A stretch of 64,000 nt of DNA from Hydractinia symbiolongicarpus (GCF_029227915.1 NC_079880.1:30437501-30501500); one strand, 5' to 3'. Shown: positions 52,862 to 64,000, counted from the first letter of the stretch. A program made the numbers and translations. Notes: generated by a model not told the origin, from the letters alone.

Positions 52862-54043
52862 ATGGATGACATTTTCAGATATAACCCGAATGCGGCATAT
52901 AAGCCAAATGGAGGGCGGGATCTTCAAATATTGGGCGCTAGGGATCTGTACAAACAGGCCATTATTGTGTCTGAAAGTGGCTCTTTCCCCGCTTCCTTTC
53001 CTAATATTTTTACCAATTATGAACTTAGTCATAACGCGCAACGTATGAGAATTTGGAATGATCAACCTTTTAGACTATGGCAAACCCAGCTAAATTTCGC
53101 CACTTGGTGTGCTTCAAGTGCCTGTGGTGTAAGTTCCGAACACCTGAAGGATGGTAGATCTATGGTCAGGTCAATATATCGTTTTCATGTGTATTATCAC
53201 ATTAGACGAATCATTAAGCGCCTACAGACACCTCTACCCTTTGAGGATAGTTTTAATCAATATGATAATCCTTATTCAAATGAGGAGTTTTTAAAAATCT
53301 GCGGCGATTATGGAGTTGATCCCAACCCCATGAAATACAGGGGTCAGAACTTTTTCAGCTCATATCAAAAAAGACGTAAAGAATATCCAACTCCGGGGTT
53401 AAGTTATTTCACAAACGACTCCATGACGCGGTGGATTGTGGAAAAATCCGATGGATTTACAAAAACGGGCCTTGTGAAGATCTCGAGCAGTGTCAGGGCC
53501 TATGCATATCTTGTTCTTAGTTCTCAAGCCTCAGCGCGATCCTCCATCCTCGGTAATGATTCAAGTGCTCTGACCGCCCAAAAAGTTTTTATGAATAACC
53601 TTGAGGACATTGTTAACCGTAGGGTCGATATTCAGGAGGACATTAAACGTTATCAGGATACGTTAAACTACGCTTCAAGTAAGGTTGATTATTCGGTTGG
53701 ACAAGGTATTTATATGTTACCTAGTGACATGAATCTCAGAATTAAGACAGGGGTGGTGGGTTACAACAACAAGATTTTGATATCGGGTGAGGATCTTACC
53801 ATCGGTATTAATCGAAAGGTCAATGTTACCGAATCACATAAGATAACTAAAAAGAAGCCGGTAACACCCGATCATCCTGATATCCATCCTGATAAACACA
53901 TTACCGCACACCACGTGGATACTACAGATAAACACATTACTGCACCTTACCACAAAGATACTCCTCCTACACACGAAGATGAGAAGATCGCTCTTGTGAT
54001 TGTTATGACAACGGTTTATTTCATATGGTATTTGTTTAGATAA
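52862..54043 (+). CDS. Polinton-conserved 393-aa protein with C-terminal TM
   Basis: I recognise residues 1-310 as a strongly conserved protein of cnidarian Polintons with no known function to me. Landmarks are RDLQILGARDLYKQAI, FPNIFTNYELSHNAQRMRIW, NFATWCASSACGVSSEHL, SVRAYAYLVLSSQASARSS, VNRRVDIQEDIKRYQDT and MLPSDMNLRI. A His/Asp/Pro/Thr-rich low-complexity linker (about 325-372, DKHITAHHVDTTDKH) leads to a C-terminal transmembrane segment (IALVIVMTTVYFIWYLF). Its location beside penton and capsid genes suggests a virion or assembly role, an inference. Downstream lies a large imperfect inverted repeat. Confidence 0.8.
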   Translation: MDDIFRYNPNAAYKPNGGRDLQILGARDLYKQAIIVSESGSFPASFPNIFTNYELSHNAQRMRIWNDQPFRLWQTQLNFATWCASSACGVSSEHLKDGRSMVRSIYRFHVYYHIRRIIKRLQTPLPFEDSFNQYDNPYSNEEFLKICGDYGVDPNPMKYRGQNFFSSYQKRRKEYPTPGLSYFTNDSMTRWIVEKSDGFTKTGLVKISSSVRAYAYLVLSSQASARSSILGNDSSALTAQKVFMNNLEDIVNRRVDIQEDIKRYQDTLNYASSKVDYSVGQGIYMLPSDMNLRIKTGVVGYNNKILISGEDLTIGINRKVNVTESHKITKKKPVTPDHPDIHPDKHITAHHVDTTDKHITAPYHKDTPPTHEDEKIALVIVMTTVYFIWYLFR

Positions 54044-54060
54044 AGAATGACGTCAATTAA

Positions 54061-54221
54061 ATGTCAATCAAGCCAGAATAACAATAGAGAAACAATGCAT
54101 TCCTTACATACCAAATATCCTTAGCAACGGCTACTTTCGTTTTGACTTTTTTCTTATGTAAACAACTTTCTGGTATGTAAAATATGTAAAATCCTATTGT
54201 TATAAGCGTTTGATTGACAGA
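54061..54221. repeat. imperfect inverted repeat in the Polinton, ~160 bp
   Basis: TGTCAATCAA...ATAACAATAG at 54063-54087 is repeated inverted at about 54194-54219. Inner TTACATACCAAA and TGGTATGTAA also pair (about 54103 and 54172). It may be a 3'-end structure for the 393-aa gene, or a small inserted inverted-repeat element. No clear target duplication. Confidence 0.5.
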
Positions 54222-54298
54222 TGGTAGATAACAAAAACTGCTTGCGTGTTGTTATTTATAAAGTGGTATAAAGAGATGTAATCGTGAATATAAACACA

Positions 54299-54634
54299 AT
54301 GGCTTTTCCAACAGTTGAAGAATTTGAACAAAACATAGAACAAGTTACTCCAATCATAAAGTGGAGAGAGCTTCCTAAAAACGATATTTACCTTGTTAAA
54401 TATGTGAAAGAGATGGAAATATCAAGACCTGGTGCTCTTTCTGAAAAAACTATGTATGCGGAGGTTCAAGATAGAATGGGAAATAAATATAAGACATGGT
54501 TGCCCGCAAGACTTTGTGATGAATTAAAGGATTATAGTTTCAAGGGTGATGCCTTTGTCAGATCAAATGGTCTCAAACAATCTCGAAATAATCATCAAAA
54601 TCAATTCTTCAGTTATGACATTATGTGGCGCTAA
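54299..54634 (+). CDS. 111-aa conserved small protein next to right TIR
   Basis: ATG at 54299 (MAFPTVEEFEQNI). A compact alpha/beta protein with strands such as IYLVKYVKEMEI, TMYAEVQDRMG and YKTWLPARL, and a C-terminal SNGLKQSRNNHQNQFFSYDIMW. I recall similar proteins from cnidarian sequence sets, apparently uncharacterised. The strand pattern would suit an OB-like single-strand binding fold, but this is a guess from layout. It reads toward the right terminal repeat and stops 42 bases before it. Confidence 0.65.
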   Translation: MAFPTVEEFEQNIEQVTPIIKWRELPKNDIYLVKYVKEMEISRPGALSEKTMYAEVQDRMGNKYKTWLPARLCDELKDYSFKGDAFVRSNGLKQSRNNHQNQFFSYDIMWR

Positions 54635-54676
54635 ACCTTGCAATGTTGCAATCATCTTTACTTGTTTCTGGTAAAG

Positions 54677-54912
54677 ATAGACACACATAACACTATAAAT
54701 TATAAGGCACGACAGATGAGGGTGGGTAGGGGGACCCATGGGGAGGGGACACGGCGGGGGGTCGGGGGGTTGGGGCGGATCCGGACATTCGTAGGTGCTA
54801 ACGGATTTTATAGACTCTTCTATCGTTGATTTGACGTGGATGGCCTATAATTTGACGTGGAATGGTAAAGTGCCAACGGGGTCTGTCCTAACATCGGCAT
54901 TTTCCTATCTCT
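54677..54912. repeat. right terminal inverted repeat, 236 bp
   Basis: Reverse complement of 36829-37064, with no mismatch found by eye. Contains the G-rich block (54721-54778) and the inward TATA-like element. Acts as replication origin and integrase substrate in the family. Confidence 0.95.
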
Positions 54913-54919
54913 CTGCAGC
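54913..54919. repeat. right target-site duplication of the Polinton
   Basis: CTGCAGC, matching 36822-36828. Confidence 0.85.
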
Positions 54920-55780
54920 TACAGTTTTGTAAAACTCAGCAATAAGTCACGTCTCCGTCTCAAATAAAGAGAACACGAAAACAGCCTTGTATATTTCTCT
55001 GCGCTTATCTTCTTTCTAAATAACGTTTCAAGTGAGCATAGCAGATAAAAAAGAGATGCCAAAGAAGAGAACGGAGTAAAAAGTCGAGAAACAAAGCAGA
55101 AAAAAGGTTTAAATAAAAAAGTAAATTTCGAAATTGACTAATTTATACAGTTTTCATTGTCTTCCCCTTGGAGTTTTTTATTGGAAAAAAAAGCAATGAA
55201 AATTCCAACATTCGTTGTCATTTTCAATCTTGAAATTAGTTAGCAAAAAGTGATTGGTAAAAATTACTTTTATTTTTGCCGACTTTTTTTACCGATAAAA
55301 TTCGCGATAGAGCCCACAGAGAAAAAAAATACTCATACCAACACCAGCAGCAATAAGCACATTTTAAGACACATTTGGATCTGACTAAATAACCTCAGAT
55401 CTTAAGTCCTATGTCGGCTGTGCAGATTGGGACAGCTTGGCATTGGAATATCCTATAATAGTATTTGCTGCATCGAACTTTACCCATTACTCACACAAAT
55501 TACCCATTGATCTAATCATATCTTGCGAATGATTGCATAATTTCAACATTATTATACAGGGCAATTCGAGATCATAAAACGAAAGCATCTCATCTTCAAT
55601 TACAACCATATAAATATAAAGATACATTTCTTAGACTAATATAATAAAAAACGGTGAAGATCGCAGTACTAAACGAATTTTCATTTTTAAATTTGCTTCT
55701 GTGATATTCACGCGGCTTCTGGGAAGACGTGATGCTCGATTATTTTATTAAAATTAATAATATGAATAGTAATCAAAGCA
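54920..55780. other. non-coding stretch between Polinton and RIOK3
   Basis: Nothing supported except that it should contain the RIOK3 3' untranslated region and polyadenylation site on the minus strand. Confidence 0.45.
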
Positions 55781-58700
55781 CTACGAAGTATCAGTATTCT
55801 CCCTTATATTTTGTTTCGATTGTTCAAAATGATAGTTGAAGGGATAATTCTTCGAGTCGATACCGTACGTTAACAATTCCTCGTTTTTCTCGAATTGTAG
55901 CTGACACTAAAGAAAAAAAGAAGGACAATTAAACACCAAAAACAAAGAAACAAACAAAAAACAAACAAAAAACAAAAAAGCAGGGTGTTTGTTAGCTGTT
56001 CTTTTTTTTTCTATTTTTAAGGTGTTTTCAATTTTTTTTCAGCTTTTCCTAATTTCAACTTCCTTGAGGGCACACACACAAACGGGAATCTCAAGGTACT
56101 ATCAGGGCGGATAATAAAACGACCCTGAAATAACACGTATAAAATTATGGAGAGGGGAGTAATTCGAAAATAATAAGTAGATAACTTAAAACTAGATAAC
56201 TCTAGAGAATGATGAATAATCAAGGTTGTCAAAACTACTTTAGTCTGACAAAGCAAAAAAAAAGTACGAAGACGACAACTAACCTCGTTTTCGATTTCAT
56301 CAAGATTTGTAATTTCAAGTTGTTTACCGCACACGTAAGCAAATAGTTCGTCTTCCTTCATAACCTCAGCTACTCCGACTTTATTGAAGAAGTTAATAAT
56401 ATTACGACAGTCTCGCAGTAAGAAATGGTATGCTTGTGGATGGACAGGTTCTATAGACTGACTGACATCAATGAAGAAACATTTTGAGTCGTGCCACAAG
56501 ATGTTATATTCGCTGAGGTCAGCATGAATGAGATTGCATTTTTCGTATAACGTTTTCATGGTCTAAATAAATAGAATAGATCACGTGACAACAACAAGAA
56601 CAACAACAGTAACAACAACAAAACTAGATACCAACCTGTATACACTGTTCATATGCGTTATTAAACTGCTCTTTAGAGAGTCGTGCGTCTTTTAGTTTTT
56701 GAGCAGGAACTCGATTTTCACCGATAAAAGACATGACGAGAATATGTTTTCTTAACAGTTCAACGTGCGGACAATTGAGACCTGCATCCTTCATTCTGAA
56801 AAATCGAACATTTCTTATTAACTTCGGATTTTCTTACGGTTCATTAAGAAAATTTTGCTATATTAAAACACGGTCTTTTGACGAAAAAAAGTCGAGTTAA
56901 AATTAGACTTTACTCCAGAAATGAAATATTAAAAAAAAGGGGTAACCCTCCCCTGAAAAACAAGGGCAGCTGAAACAAGAAAAAACAGAAATTAAATATA
57001 TACCTATTTAAATTTCGAAATTCTTTTTCGGCCCACAGCTTTATAATTTTCCTGGGATTCTGTTTGGCGAATCTGTCGCGAAATCTGTGATCATCCTTGA
57101 TGTATTTTTCACGAGTTTTAAATTCACTCAGTGTTGTCTTAAAAACTTTGAGAGCGCACTCTTTTGATAGCGGTTTTTCTTCCATCCTAATTAATAAAAA
57201 ACATATCTCCCTAAAAGTCTCCTAAATGTTCCGCACTAGGCTGTAAGCGCGATATTATTCACTAGTCTCAGTAGTAAAAACAACGACAAAAAAAGAAGCC
57301 CATTTTAAAGTTCTGCCCGCTAAAGCCGTAGAACAACAAGGAAATAGCTGAATTATGTAAAAAAAACACACACTAAAAATTGACATCGTAGCATCCGAAA
57401 GAAAAATTAGGCTTCAACTCTCACGATTCTTCCGCTATCTCAAACTAAAAATGAAAACCATATTCTTTAGTTATTACGGCTGCAAAGTCGATAATTTTTT
57501 TTAATGTACCACACTTAATACATTCCATCACTTACTCTCCTCCGTCGGCGTGAATTACAACAGCTTCTTTTCCAGTGCTTACGATTCCATTAATTGACTG
57601 CAACACACCACTGTTTACCATTTTATATATAAGCAGTCGCGTATTCTCATCAAGGGCTTTTTCCTAGTCAACAAAGAGATGTTAATTTCATTCAAAGGAT
57701 ACGACAACGTTAAGCCAAACAGCTACATGATCTACTTGGTGGCCACTCCTTTTCAAAAAGTAATTATAAGAGGTTCTCAGCAGTTTAGTTTTGCCCTTTT
57801 CTGTAGAAGTGATCTGATTAAAAACAAAACAAAAAAAAAACGTAAACAAACTTCATAAGCCGATGACTGAAAAAAAAGACTTAAAAACAGATTTAGCAAT
57901 TAATTTCCCGCACTTTTTCCAATTTTCACCCTGACTACTTTTATTTTAGGGTATAATTCTAAAGATGCTATGCTACTATGGCATCGGTTGCTACTTACAT
58001 GTGTAGCATGTTCTTGTTTCTCGTGTAGTCGCATATTGTTTCTCTCTTCTTTCATCGAGTGAGTCTTCAACTTGTTGTACACATGGTTTGGCAGGCGAAT
58101 ATCTTTTTTGCCAACATCTCCAGATGCAAAATTTAGAGGGAACTACAAAGAAAAAATATGAGTACACATTATGACTGTATTAATAACAATGTCGCACTTA
58201 ATTCTGATATTTTTTGGTAAAATAACTTGAATACTATGCAGGAATCAAGGGGTGCGAAATCTTCTTTTTTTACATGTGGATGTGCAAAAGATTATAGTGT
58301 GAAAGTTGGGGAAATGTTGGAAAACTATTATTATACATCTGGTGAAAATTTAGAGTATCATTGATAACTTGAATAAAAAATCAACAGTGATTGGGGTTTG
58401 TTGATTGGCTTTTATACAAAAATGGATATGCTACCAACCAAAAAATTACTTAACAGGAATCAGCCTTCAAAAATATCCACATTAAAACTTGATGGATATG
58501 CAGAATAACAAATTGCGTGCACAAGACACAGGGCATTATAATAAAAACGGGACAAACATTAAGGGGAATTAAACTACATTCGGTAACATTTGCTGTTTTA
58601 AATTATTAACTCAATCAGCTCTCACCGATTCTACATATTTTGCATTCTTTCTTTCTGAGATTAAACTATTGTGTTTAGTGATAATTTCAGAAGCAGAATT

Positions 58701-60672
58701 TGTCTTCCCACTTGGAACTGGTATTTCATCTAAATGGATAAAAGTTTCTTTTCAAACAATGCATGTAAGCATTATTTTCATTTCAATCAAAAGTAGTGTC
58801 TCACCATCCTCCTCCTCTTCCTGGCTGTCATCATCAGTGTCATCTACATCCTCAATATCATATGGGTGAAGGGTGCGAAAATTCTTAAATGACATGGACA
58901 CTAAAAACTCAAAATAACATAGTTACAATATTTATTTTTTTTGGTAATATACTCATTATTTATCAGTGGATATGTAGCGGTATAAAGTATCTTATATATT
59001 TTCATGTGGTCACCACCGTGGTAATATTATTTCACTAAATTTTTATGCACAAGGTCTACGTCACAAGTCTTCATTTTCAACACTATCTATAATTAGTGTA
59101 TATATTTGCAGTGCATATGTTTATTAATTTCCATTAAATCCCTAATTCAAATCAAGCTTTAAAGTGATTTAAGAGTGAGGATTTAAATAAAACACAACCT
59201 TCGACAATAGGTAAACCAAAAAAACAAAAACTGATTTCTTAATAATGCACAGTAAAATTAGAACTATGAGGAAACATTTTCATTTGTTGACAAAAAGAAA
59301 TAAGAGCAAAATGTTCTCACCCTCTCCCCCCAAAAATTATATATATATATATATAAAATAATAAGCAGACATAAACATGAATTTCTTTATTCTTACCTTT
59401 ACTAGTACCATTATAGTTTGTTTCAAGCTTTTTTACAAATTCATCATTCTCCCTGTCAAATTCAAGTTGCAACATTTGCGCTAATAGAAGATCATTTGTA
59501 GTGGCTTCATTGGATGACGTTTCTAACAAGAAAAATAGCAAGTATATACAGATGATAATTGACCGATTGGATGATGTACACTTGTTTCAATGGTCGGAGC
59601 TAAGAATCTACAGCAATTAACTAAAAATGGTGCTCAAAGAGAAAGACACTTCTGAACTTTTTCAAATTTGTTCCTGGGAACATACTAAATCAGGCAATTA
59701 ATTGAAGTTACTCCTGCAGAGTATGGCTAACAAGGTAAACCTAAAAACTACCTGTAGCATGTTTGTTTAATCCAAAAAACATTATGACATTGAAAGTTTT
59801 TTGATATAGATAAAAATCAGTTTGTCATGGGAGGAAAGTTTTATATAAATAAGGGTTGATTCAAGTCAATTAGGACATTGGTATACCGATTTTGGGGACA
59901 TCTAATTTGGGTACCCAGCTTAGAAACACATAATTTAAAATGCTTCAGAATTGCATTATTTCTTATTTTTGGGATATTTATCTCATATTATATTTTTTTA
60001 TATCTTTAATCACAGAGAAGATATTTTTTCATGAAGAAACTATGTTCTATACTAAAAAAGAAAACAATATGCTAAAGCCATGTATTTTTGTTGCCCTAAA
60101 AGTTTTTTTTTCTGCAGTGCCATCAACGCCCAAAATAAATTTCTGGATCAGCCCCTGATATATATAACAGATTTTTTCATAGGAATCCCACTCTCAAAAA
60201 AAATGTAAAAAGAACAGTTGGTAATTTAAATAGCAAATTGATTATAAAAAATTTTAAAATAATCTATGCAATGCTTTTTCCATAGCTTTTTTGAAAAAGT
60301 TATTTATAAATTATAACAAGCTTATATTCCAGCTTTTTTGCTTTCTCCTTGACAAAATTTGCATGCTACTACTGAAAATGGGGGTTCAAAGTCCAACTTT
60401 CCCCACCACAATGAAAAATTTAAAGATGTATCCTAATTTTAAAATTGTGTATTAGTGCAAATAACCACAACAATATTCAAACCTTTAGATACAAACTCCT
60501 CCACAGCTTCCACAAAAGGTTGGCTAGTTTCATTTAAATTTTCATTTTGAAGCTGCTGTGCAAATTCTTCATCCATAACATCAGTAAAGGCACGGACCTC
60601 TGCTGTTTTTTTCTTAGCCCAAGGGCATGTTGAAGTGTTATTTGTATTTGAAGGTTCTACTTTTGCAGCCAT
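55781..60672 (-). CDS. RIOK3: RIOK3 atypical serine/threonine kinase, 10 exons
   Basis: Exons (minus strand): 60672-60483, 59522-59397, 58900-58805, 58729-58626, 58142-57999, 57663-57536, 57186-57004, 56795-56636, 56562-56284, 55906-55781. Each intron has GT/AG ends and the joined 1536 bases form one frame (511 aa, close to vertebrate RIOK3). The N terminus has CPWA, acidic stretches and LLLAQMLQLEFDRE. The kinase has a flexible nucleotide loop GIVSTGKEAVV, a Lys in ALKVFKTT, catalytic Asp in HADLSEYNIL and metal-binding Asp in FIDVSQSIEPVHP. RIO kinases act in cytoplasmic small-subunit ribosome maturation, and vertebrate RIOK3 also in innate signalling. The whole catalytic set is intact. Exon limits come from splice motifs read by eye. 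Confidence 0.92.
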
Positions 60673-61316
60673 ATTAATATACTAATTTGTATGTATTTTT
60701 TTCTGTAAGAGATAAAACACATAGCTTTACAGTTTCTATTAAGATAATAAAAACAAAGCAGTATATGTAGCTAGATAACAGATGTGCGGACGGACCATTA
60801 GGGTTACATGCTCAAAATTGATAATTTTCAACAAAAAAAAAAAAAAAATTGAATTCAGCATAAAAATTTATGAAAACATGCAATTTTTAACCAGCCAAAA
60901 ATTTGTTGTTTTATGAAGAATGATTTCTTTCCACTCAAGTCAACTTAAAAATATTTTACTGCAGTTAGCTAAATATTACAGTCAAACTTCTGAAAAAATT
61001 AAGTTAGCTTTAAGTTATAGCTACATAAAATTCTGTTTATTTAAGTATGTAGAAAGAAATACTCTGAAAAGTAATTTTTATATGAAATTGATAAACGGAA
61101 AAACAAACTTAATTCCCATATTTTCGTTTCGTTTATTGTCTCAACAAAACCTTGCGTTGAAAATACTTAAATGTGAATAAAATACATTGTCACAAACTTT
61201 GGAAGTAGGTAGCAAGAAACAATATAGCACAAAATGTTGCCTTTTTAATTACATGAAAATTATTCACCAACGATATAGTAAAAAAATAAATTGAGGAAAT
61301 TAATGACTGGCCCATT
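60673..61316. other. upstream region of RIOK3
   Basis: Non-coding and AT-rich. The RIOK3 promoter or an untranslated first exon should lie here, but I see no decisive motif. A 16-A run lies near 60834. Confidence 0.4.
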
Positions 61317-61320
61317 TTCA

Positions 61321-61945
61321 ACTGCCGGCTACTTAGTATCTATAACATTAATGATTGGCACATAAAACAAGAGGGTGCCGATAAGCCGCAAACGCCGCAT
61401 ATATACGAGTGAGTTTGGGCGACTTTTCAAATAAAATTGGCAATTGTCCCCCGAAACCGCCCACACTTGCCCGAACTCACCCGAAACATTCCCAAAATGC
61501 AATTCCTTGTAACAAACCATGTGGGCGATGGTTGTGAAGAAGGAGTTAATAAAGTTTATATACAAGTTATTTATAAAGTAAACCTTTTCAAAAACCAACA
61601 AAAACAGTTCTTCTAAGAACTTCGCTGCCACATAGGAAGTTTATTTTAATTTTTATAGTTTTTTTAAATCATATTTAGTGTCATTTTTTTGGGGGGCACT
61701 GTTCGGGCCTATGCAGGTTTTTTCGGGTGAATACTTGATTTTTTAAAAAAATGCCAAACTTGCCCGAAAATGCTGCACTTTTTACGGCGTATGTGGCTTA
61801 TCGACACCCTCGTCATAAAACACATACATCTTAAACTGCCGGCTATTTAGTATATAGGATAACAATGACCGGCACATAAATTATGTAATTTTTTTAACTG
61901 CTGGCCATTTAGTATTTCAAATATCATCGGCCGGCTGCCAGTCAT
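61321..61945. repeat. ACTGCCGGCTATTTAGTAT repeat copies flanking a MITE
   Basis: Three related segments (about 61321, 61837 and 61898) begin AACTGCCGGCTAYTTAGTAT-like and continue to CCGGCACATAAA. The first two are separated by the miniature element 61371-61811, so the element seems to have landed in this small array. Confidence 0.5.
61371..61811. mobile_element. miniature inverted-repeat element, 441 bp
   Basis: Left end GAGGGTGCCGATAAGCCGCA and right end (inverted) GAGGGTGTCGATAAGCCACA, continuing AACGCCGCA / TACGCCGTA: about 30-bp terminal repeats with few mismatches. Another end of the family is at 13431-13465. No transposase frame. Superfamily not assigned because no clear target duplication was found. 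Confidence 0.6.
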
Positions 61946-62152
61946 GCAGACACGGTAAAAATTATAGTTAGTAAAAACCAATTCAAGCTCTTGTTTATTC
62001 CCTAAATCTAAAAATTAAAGGAAATAGTCAATTTTCTTTATGTAGGCCTTTTCTATTGCCTGTAAAGATGCGTGCGCATACACAGAACTTTTATAAACAT
62101 TGCAATTCTAGCTATAAATATGTAATAAACATAATGAAATATAATAAATATA

Positions 62153-62396
62153 CAGTCAGGGATAACCGCAAAATAGGCTATAGACAGCGCAAATAATAAA
62201 GAAAAATATATTTGGACCATCAAAAGGGGGTTCTATAGAATGTTTTTAGCTAATATAATCATTCCAATTATGCAACAGAACAGCGATAGGCAGCAAAAAC
62301 CATGTTGATAGCCTAATTAGGAGTGATAAATCGCCTAAGTAGGCTATCGTAGACTAATTAGACTATTATAGCCTATTTTGCGGTTATCCCTGACTG
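62153..62396. mobile_element. miniature inverted-repeat element, 244 bp, perfect 30-bp ends
   Basis: Both ends read CAGTCAGGGATAACCGCAAA then ATAGGCTATA inward, with no mismatch over 30 bases. ATATA lies on both sides, although the flank is low complexity. The interior has further copies of AGGCTA in both orientations. CAGT ends are common among mariner-like and some other cut-and-paste elements; superfamily uncertain. Confidence 0.65.
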
Positions 62397-64000
62397 ATAT
62401 ATAATATAAAAATAATATAATGAAAAATTGCACAAAAAGGTCTCTTGAAAAATAAATTTCAATAAACTTTATAATAGTCCTAACACAGAAAACTTAAATC
62501 TCTTTTTCACCATTCACACAAGAACTGTCTTCTGGTCTTGGCTGCATGTACAAAGTGATTAAGAGGAATTGAAGCGATATTTACGCTTGTTCTCTGGCCG
62601 CCATATTTCTTGTTTACATCATGCGTTGCAACATATTCACATGGTTAGCCACTCGACAAAAACTAAATCTATGTTTTTTATAACTTTACAAAGTAGGTGT
62701 ATAACCGAAATGCACTGTTTACTACATTCGAAAATAACTAACCAGCATTAATGCTGTTTAAAAGATAAAATAAAATATATATTCTATATAAAAAAGATTC
62801 ATGTATTGAAGAACAGCTTTGAATAGCGTGACACTGGGTTTAGTAGACAACTCCGTATAACTTGCAAGGGTCGGTTAATGTTTATTACAAGGACCCACGC
62901 ATATGTCATAAAACGGAGAGGACGTAACTTTTCCCGGCAAGAGACAACAGGGACAACCTTGTTCCCAGCGCCTGTTGTCTTTTTTATTATCTGGCTGGAC
63001 GTGTTCGTTTCGCCGTCCCGAGGTCGGAAAAGATACAATATGCCCTGGGGACGAGATTGAACATACAAGGGACGGATTTTAAAAAACATAATCATACACC
63101 ACTGTAAGCTCCTGAGTTAAATTTGGCCACACATTTAATTTTTACGCCGATCACGAGGCCCTGTCAGTTGGGTAATTTACACCAGTTAATATATCTTGTT
63201 AAAAACGTAAAAATATCAAACCAACATAGGAAGACATACGGCTTGGTAGTTTTGAGAGGATAGTTTTCTTTGACACCCTTTTTAATTTTGAAGACTAATA
63301 ATCATTTCAACTTTAAACTCCTATTTATCAAATTTGTTTTTAACTTCTGGGTTTTTCGAAAAACTTATTTTTACTTGTGTTCGGTTGATTTTCCCAATAC
63401 CAACTGCAATTTTTTCAATTTGGGATGGAAATTAAATTTTTATTTGCTTATAATAAGAGTTTTAACTACCCGAAATTCATTATGAAAAGATGAACTAAAT
63501 CGTTGCATCTAGGTTTTTTTTTACAAACTGGAACTCATATTTTTATTAAATTTCTCAGACTTATCTTAGTAACGAAAAGTTCAGCCAAGTCTTATTTACA
63601 TAGGCACATTTAAATATAAAAACCTATGAATACACTCTTGTGAGCTTTCACCTTACTTGCCATTTTATGTAACCACAGTGTCAAAGCCGCTTTGACGGCT
63701 AATGTTCAAAAAGTTAAGAGCCCCTGGGGACGAGGCTGGTGCCACAGCCGGCTTAAGAAAACCTCAGTTTAGGTTAGTCGAAGAAAGTAGTGAGTACAAG
63801 CCACACTTTTTTGATTACCCTGGATTCATAGGTGGGGGGTTTCCAACAGAGGGAGGTAAAAGTAATAGTTTACGGTATGGCTTGTCACAAAAATAAAAAC
63901 AATTTTTTATTATATTGCAGTTCTTTGTAACGGCGTCATTGCACAGTTAGACGCGTATACGACACCAATCATTTTAATGGTTTAAAATCCTCCACCACCA
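62397..64000. other. non-coding right flank
   Basis: No gene supported. Two short segments sharing CCCTGGGGACGAG (about 63042 and 63722) hint at a dispersed repeat, otherwise nothing recognised. Confidence 0.4.

Larger units (their letters stand above)
36829..54912. mobile_element. complete Polinton/Maverick element, 18.1 kb
   Basis: It is bounded by 236-bp inverted repeats that I read as identical base for base, and by a CTGCAGC duplication. It encodes the Polinton hallmark set: protein-primed DNA polymerase B, DD35E integrase, FtsK/HerA-type packaging ATPase, major capsid protein and minor capsid protein, plus conserved small membrane proteins. GC content is visibly higher than the host flanks. 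Identical repeats imply a young insertion. Order from the left: polymerase (-), SAP-RING (+), integrase (-), SAP protein (+), RING (-), SAP protein (-), two related membrane proteins (-), coiled-coil protein (+), small membrane-protein operon (-), minisatellite, ATPase (-), capsid (-), penton-like (-), 393-aa protein (+), 111-aa protein (+). Confidence 0.95.

Noticed and set aside
54638-54829. 63-codon frame repeated at 36912-37094
   Set aside because: Both copies lie mostly within the terminal repeats; no separate evidence of coding.

Overview
The window looks like genomic DNA from a cnidarian (a hydrozoan-like, AT-rich host is my best guess; the species cannot be fixed from sequence alone). 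Three things point there: an intron-containing metazoan RIOK3 gene, several orphan seven-transmembrane receptors with short introns, and dense small DNA transposons and satellites. Into this background a complete Polinton/Maverick has inserted (36829-54912, 18.1 kb). It has identical 236-bp terminal inverted repeats and is flanked by a CTGCAGC direct repeat.

Layout. 1-5.4 kb is non-coding except for a 741-bp TTAA-flanked (piggyBac-type) non-autonomous element. 5.4-8.4 kb is a decayed non-LTR retrotransposon with a poly(A) tail. 9.3-10.1 kb holds two Helitron-like 3' ends. 10.2-24.2 kb is a receptor neighbourhood: a frameshifted 7TM pseudogene (minus), its intact paralogue (plus, 15.6 kb), a two-exon 7TM gene (minus, 17.6-18.8 kb) and a two-exon class A receptor (plus, 21.0-24.2 kb) with a poly-Asn tail. 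24.2-36.8 kb is mostly non-coding: a 42-bp satellite (28.3-30.1 kb) and a ~124-bp satellite (33.6-35.3 kb). 55.8-60.7 kb is RIOK3 on the minus strand, reconstructed in 10 exons (511 codons). 60.7-64 kb holds two more miniature inverted-repeat elements.

The Polinton carries a protein-primed family B DNA polymerase (1350 aa, with an N-terminal SAP-like motif), a DD35E integrase, the packaging ATPase, the major capsid protein (broken by a one-base frameshift), a minor capsid/penton-like protein, a 393-aa conserved protein, a cluster of small membrane proteins and a 111-aa protein next to the right repeat. I find no separate adenovirus-type maturation protease. Between polymerase and structural genes lies an inverted-duplicated accessory island: two small SAP-domain proteins and two RING proteins. 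The RING fingers keep the metal-ligand order and nearly exact spacing of the MDM2/MDMX family. One RING copy sits behind two SAP-like repeats and an in-frame TAG.

The most interesting signals are in the Polinton. (1) Six palindromes with a GTTAC...GTAAC core, five of them at gene 3' ends, mostly between convergent genes, resemble a hairpin 3'-end code like that of mimiviruses. (2) An MDM2-type RING / SAP accessory system looks captured and rearranged. (3) A 0.94-kb, 11-bp minisatellite lies directly upstream of the membrane-protein operon. (4) An otherwise pristine element has a frameshifted capsid gene and a probable second frameshift in a small membrane protein.
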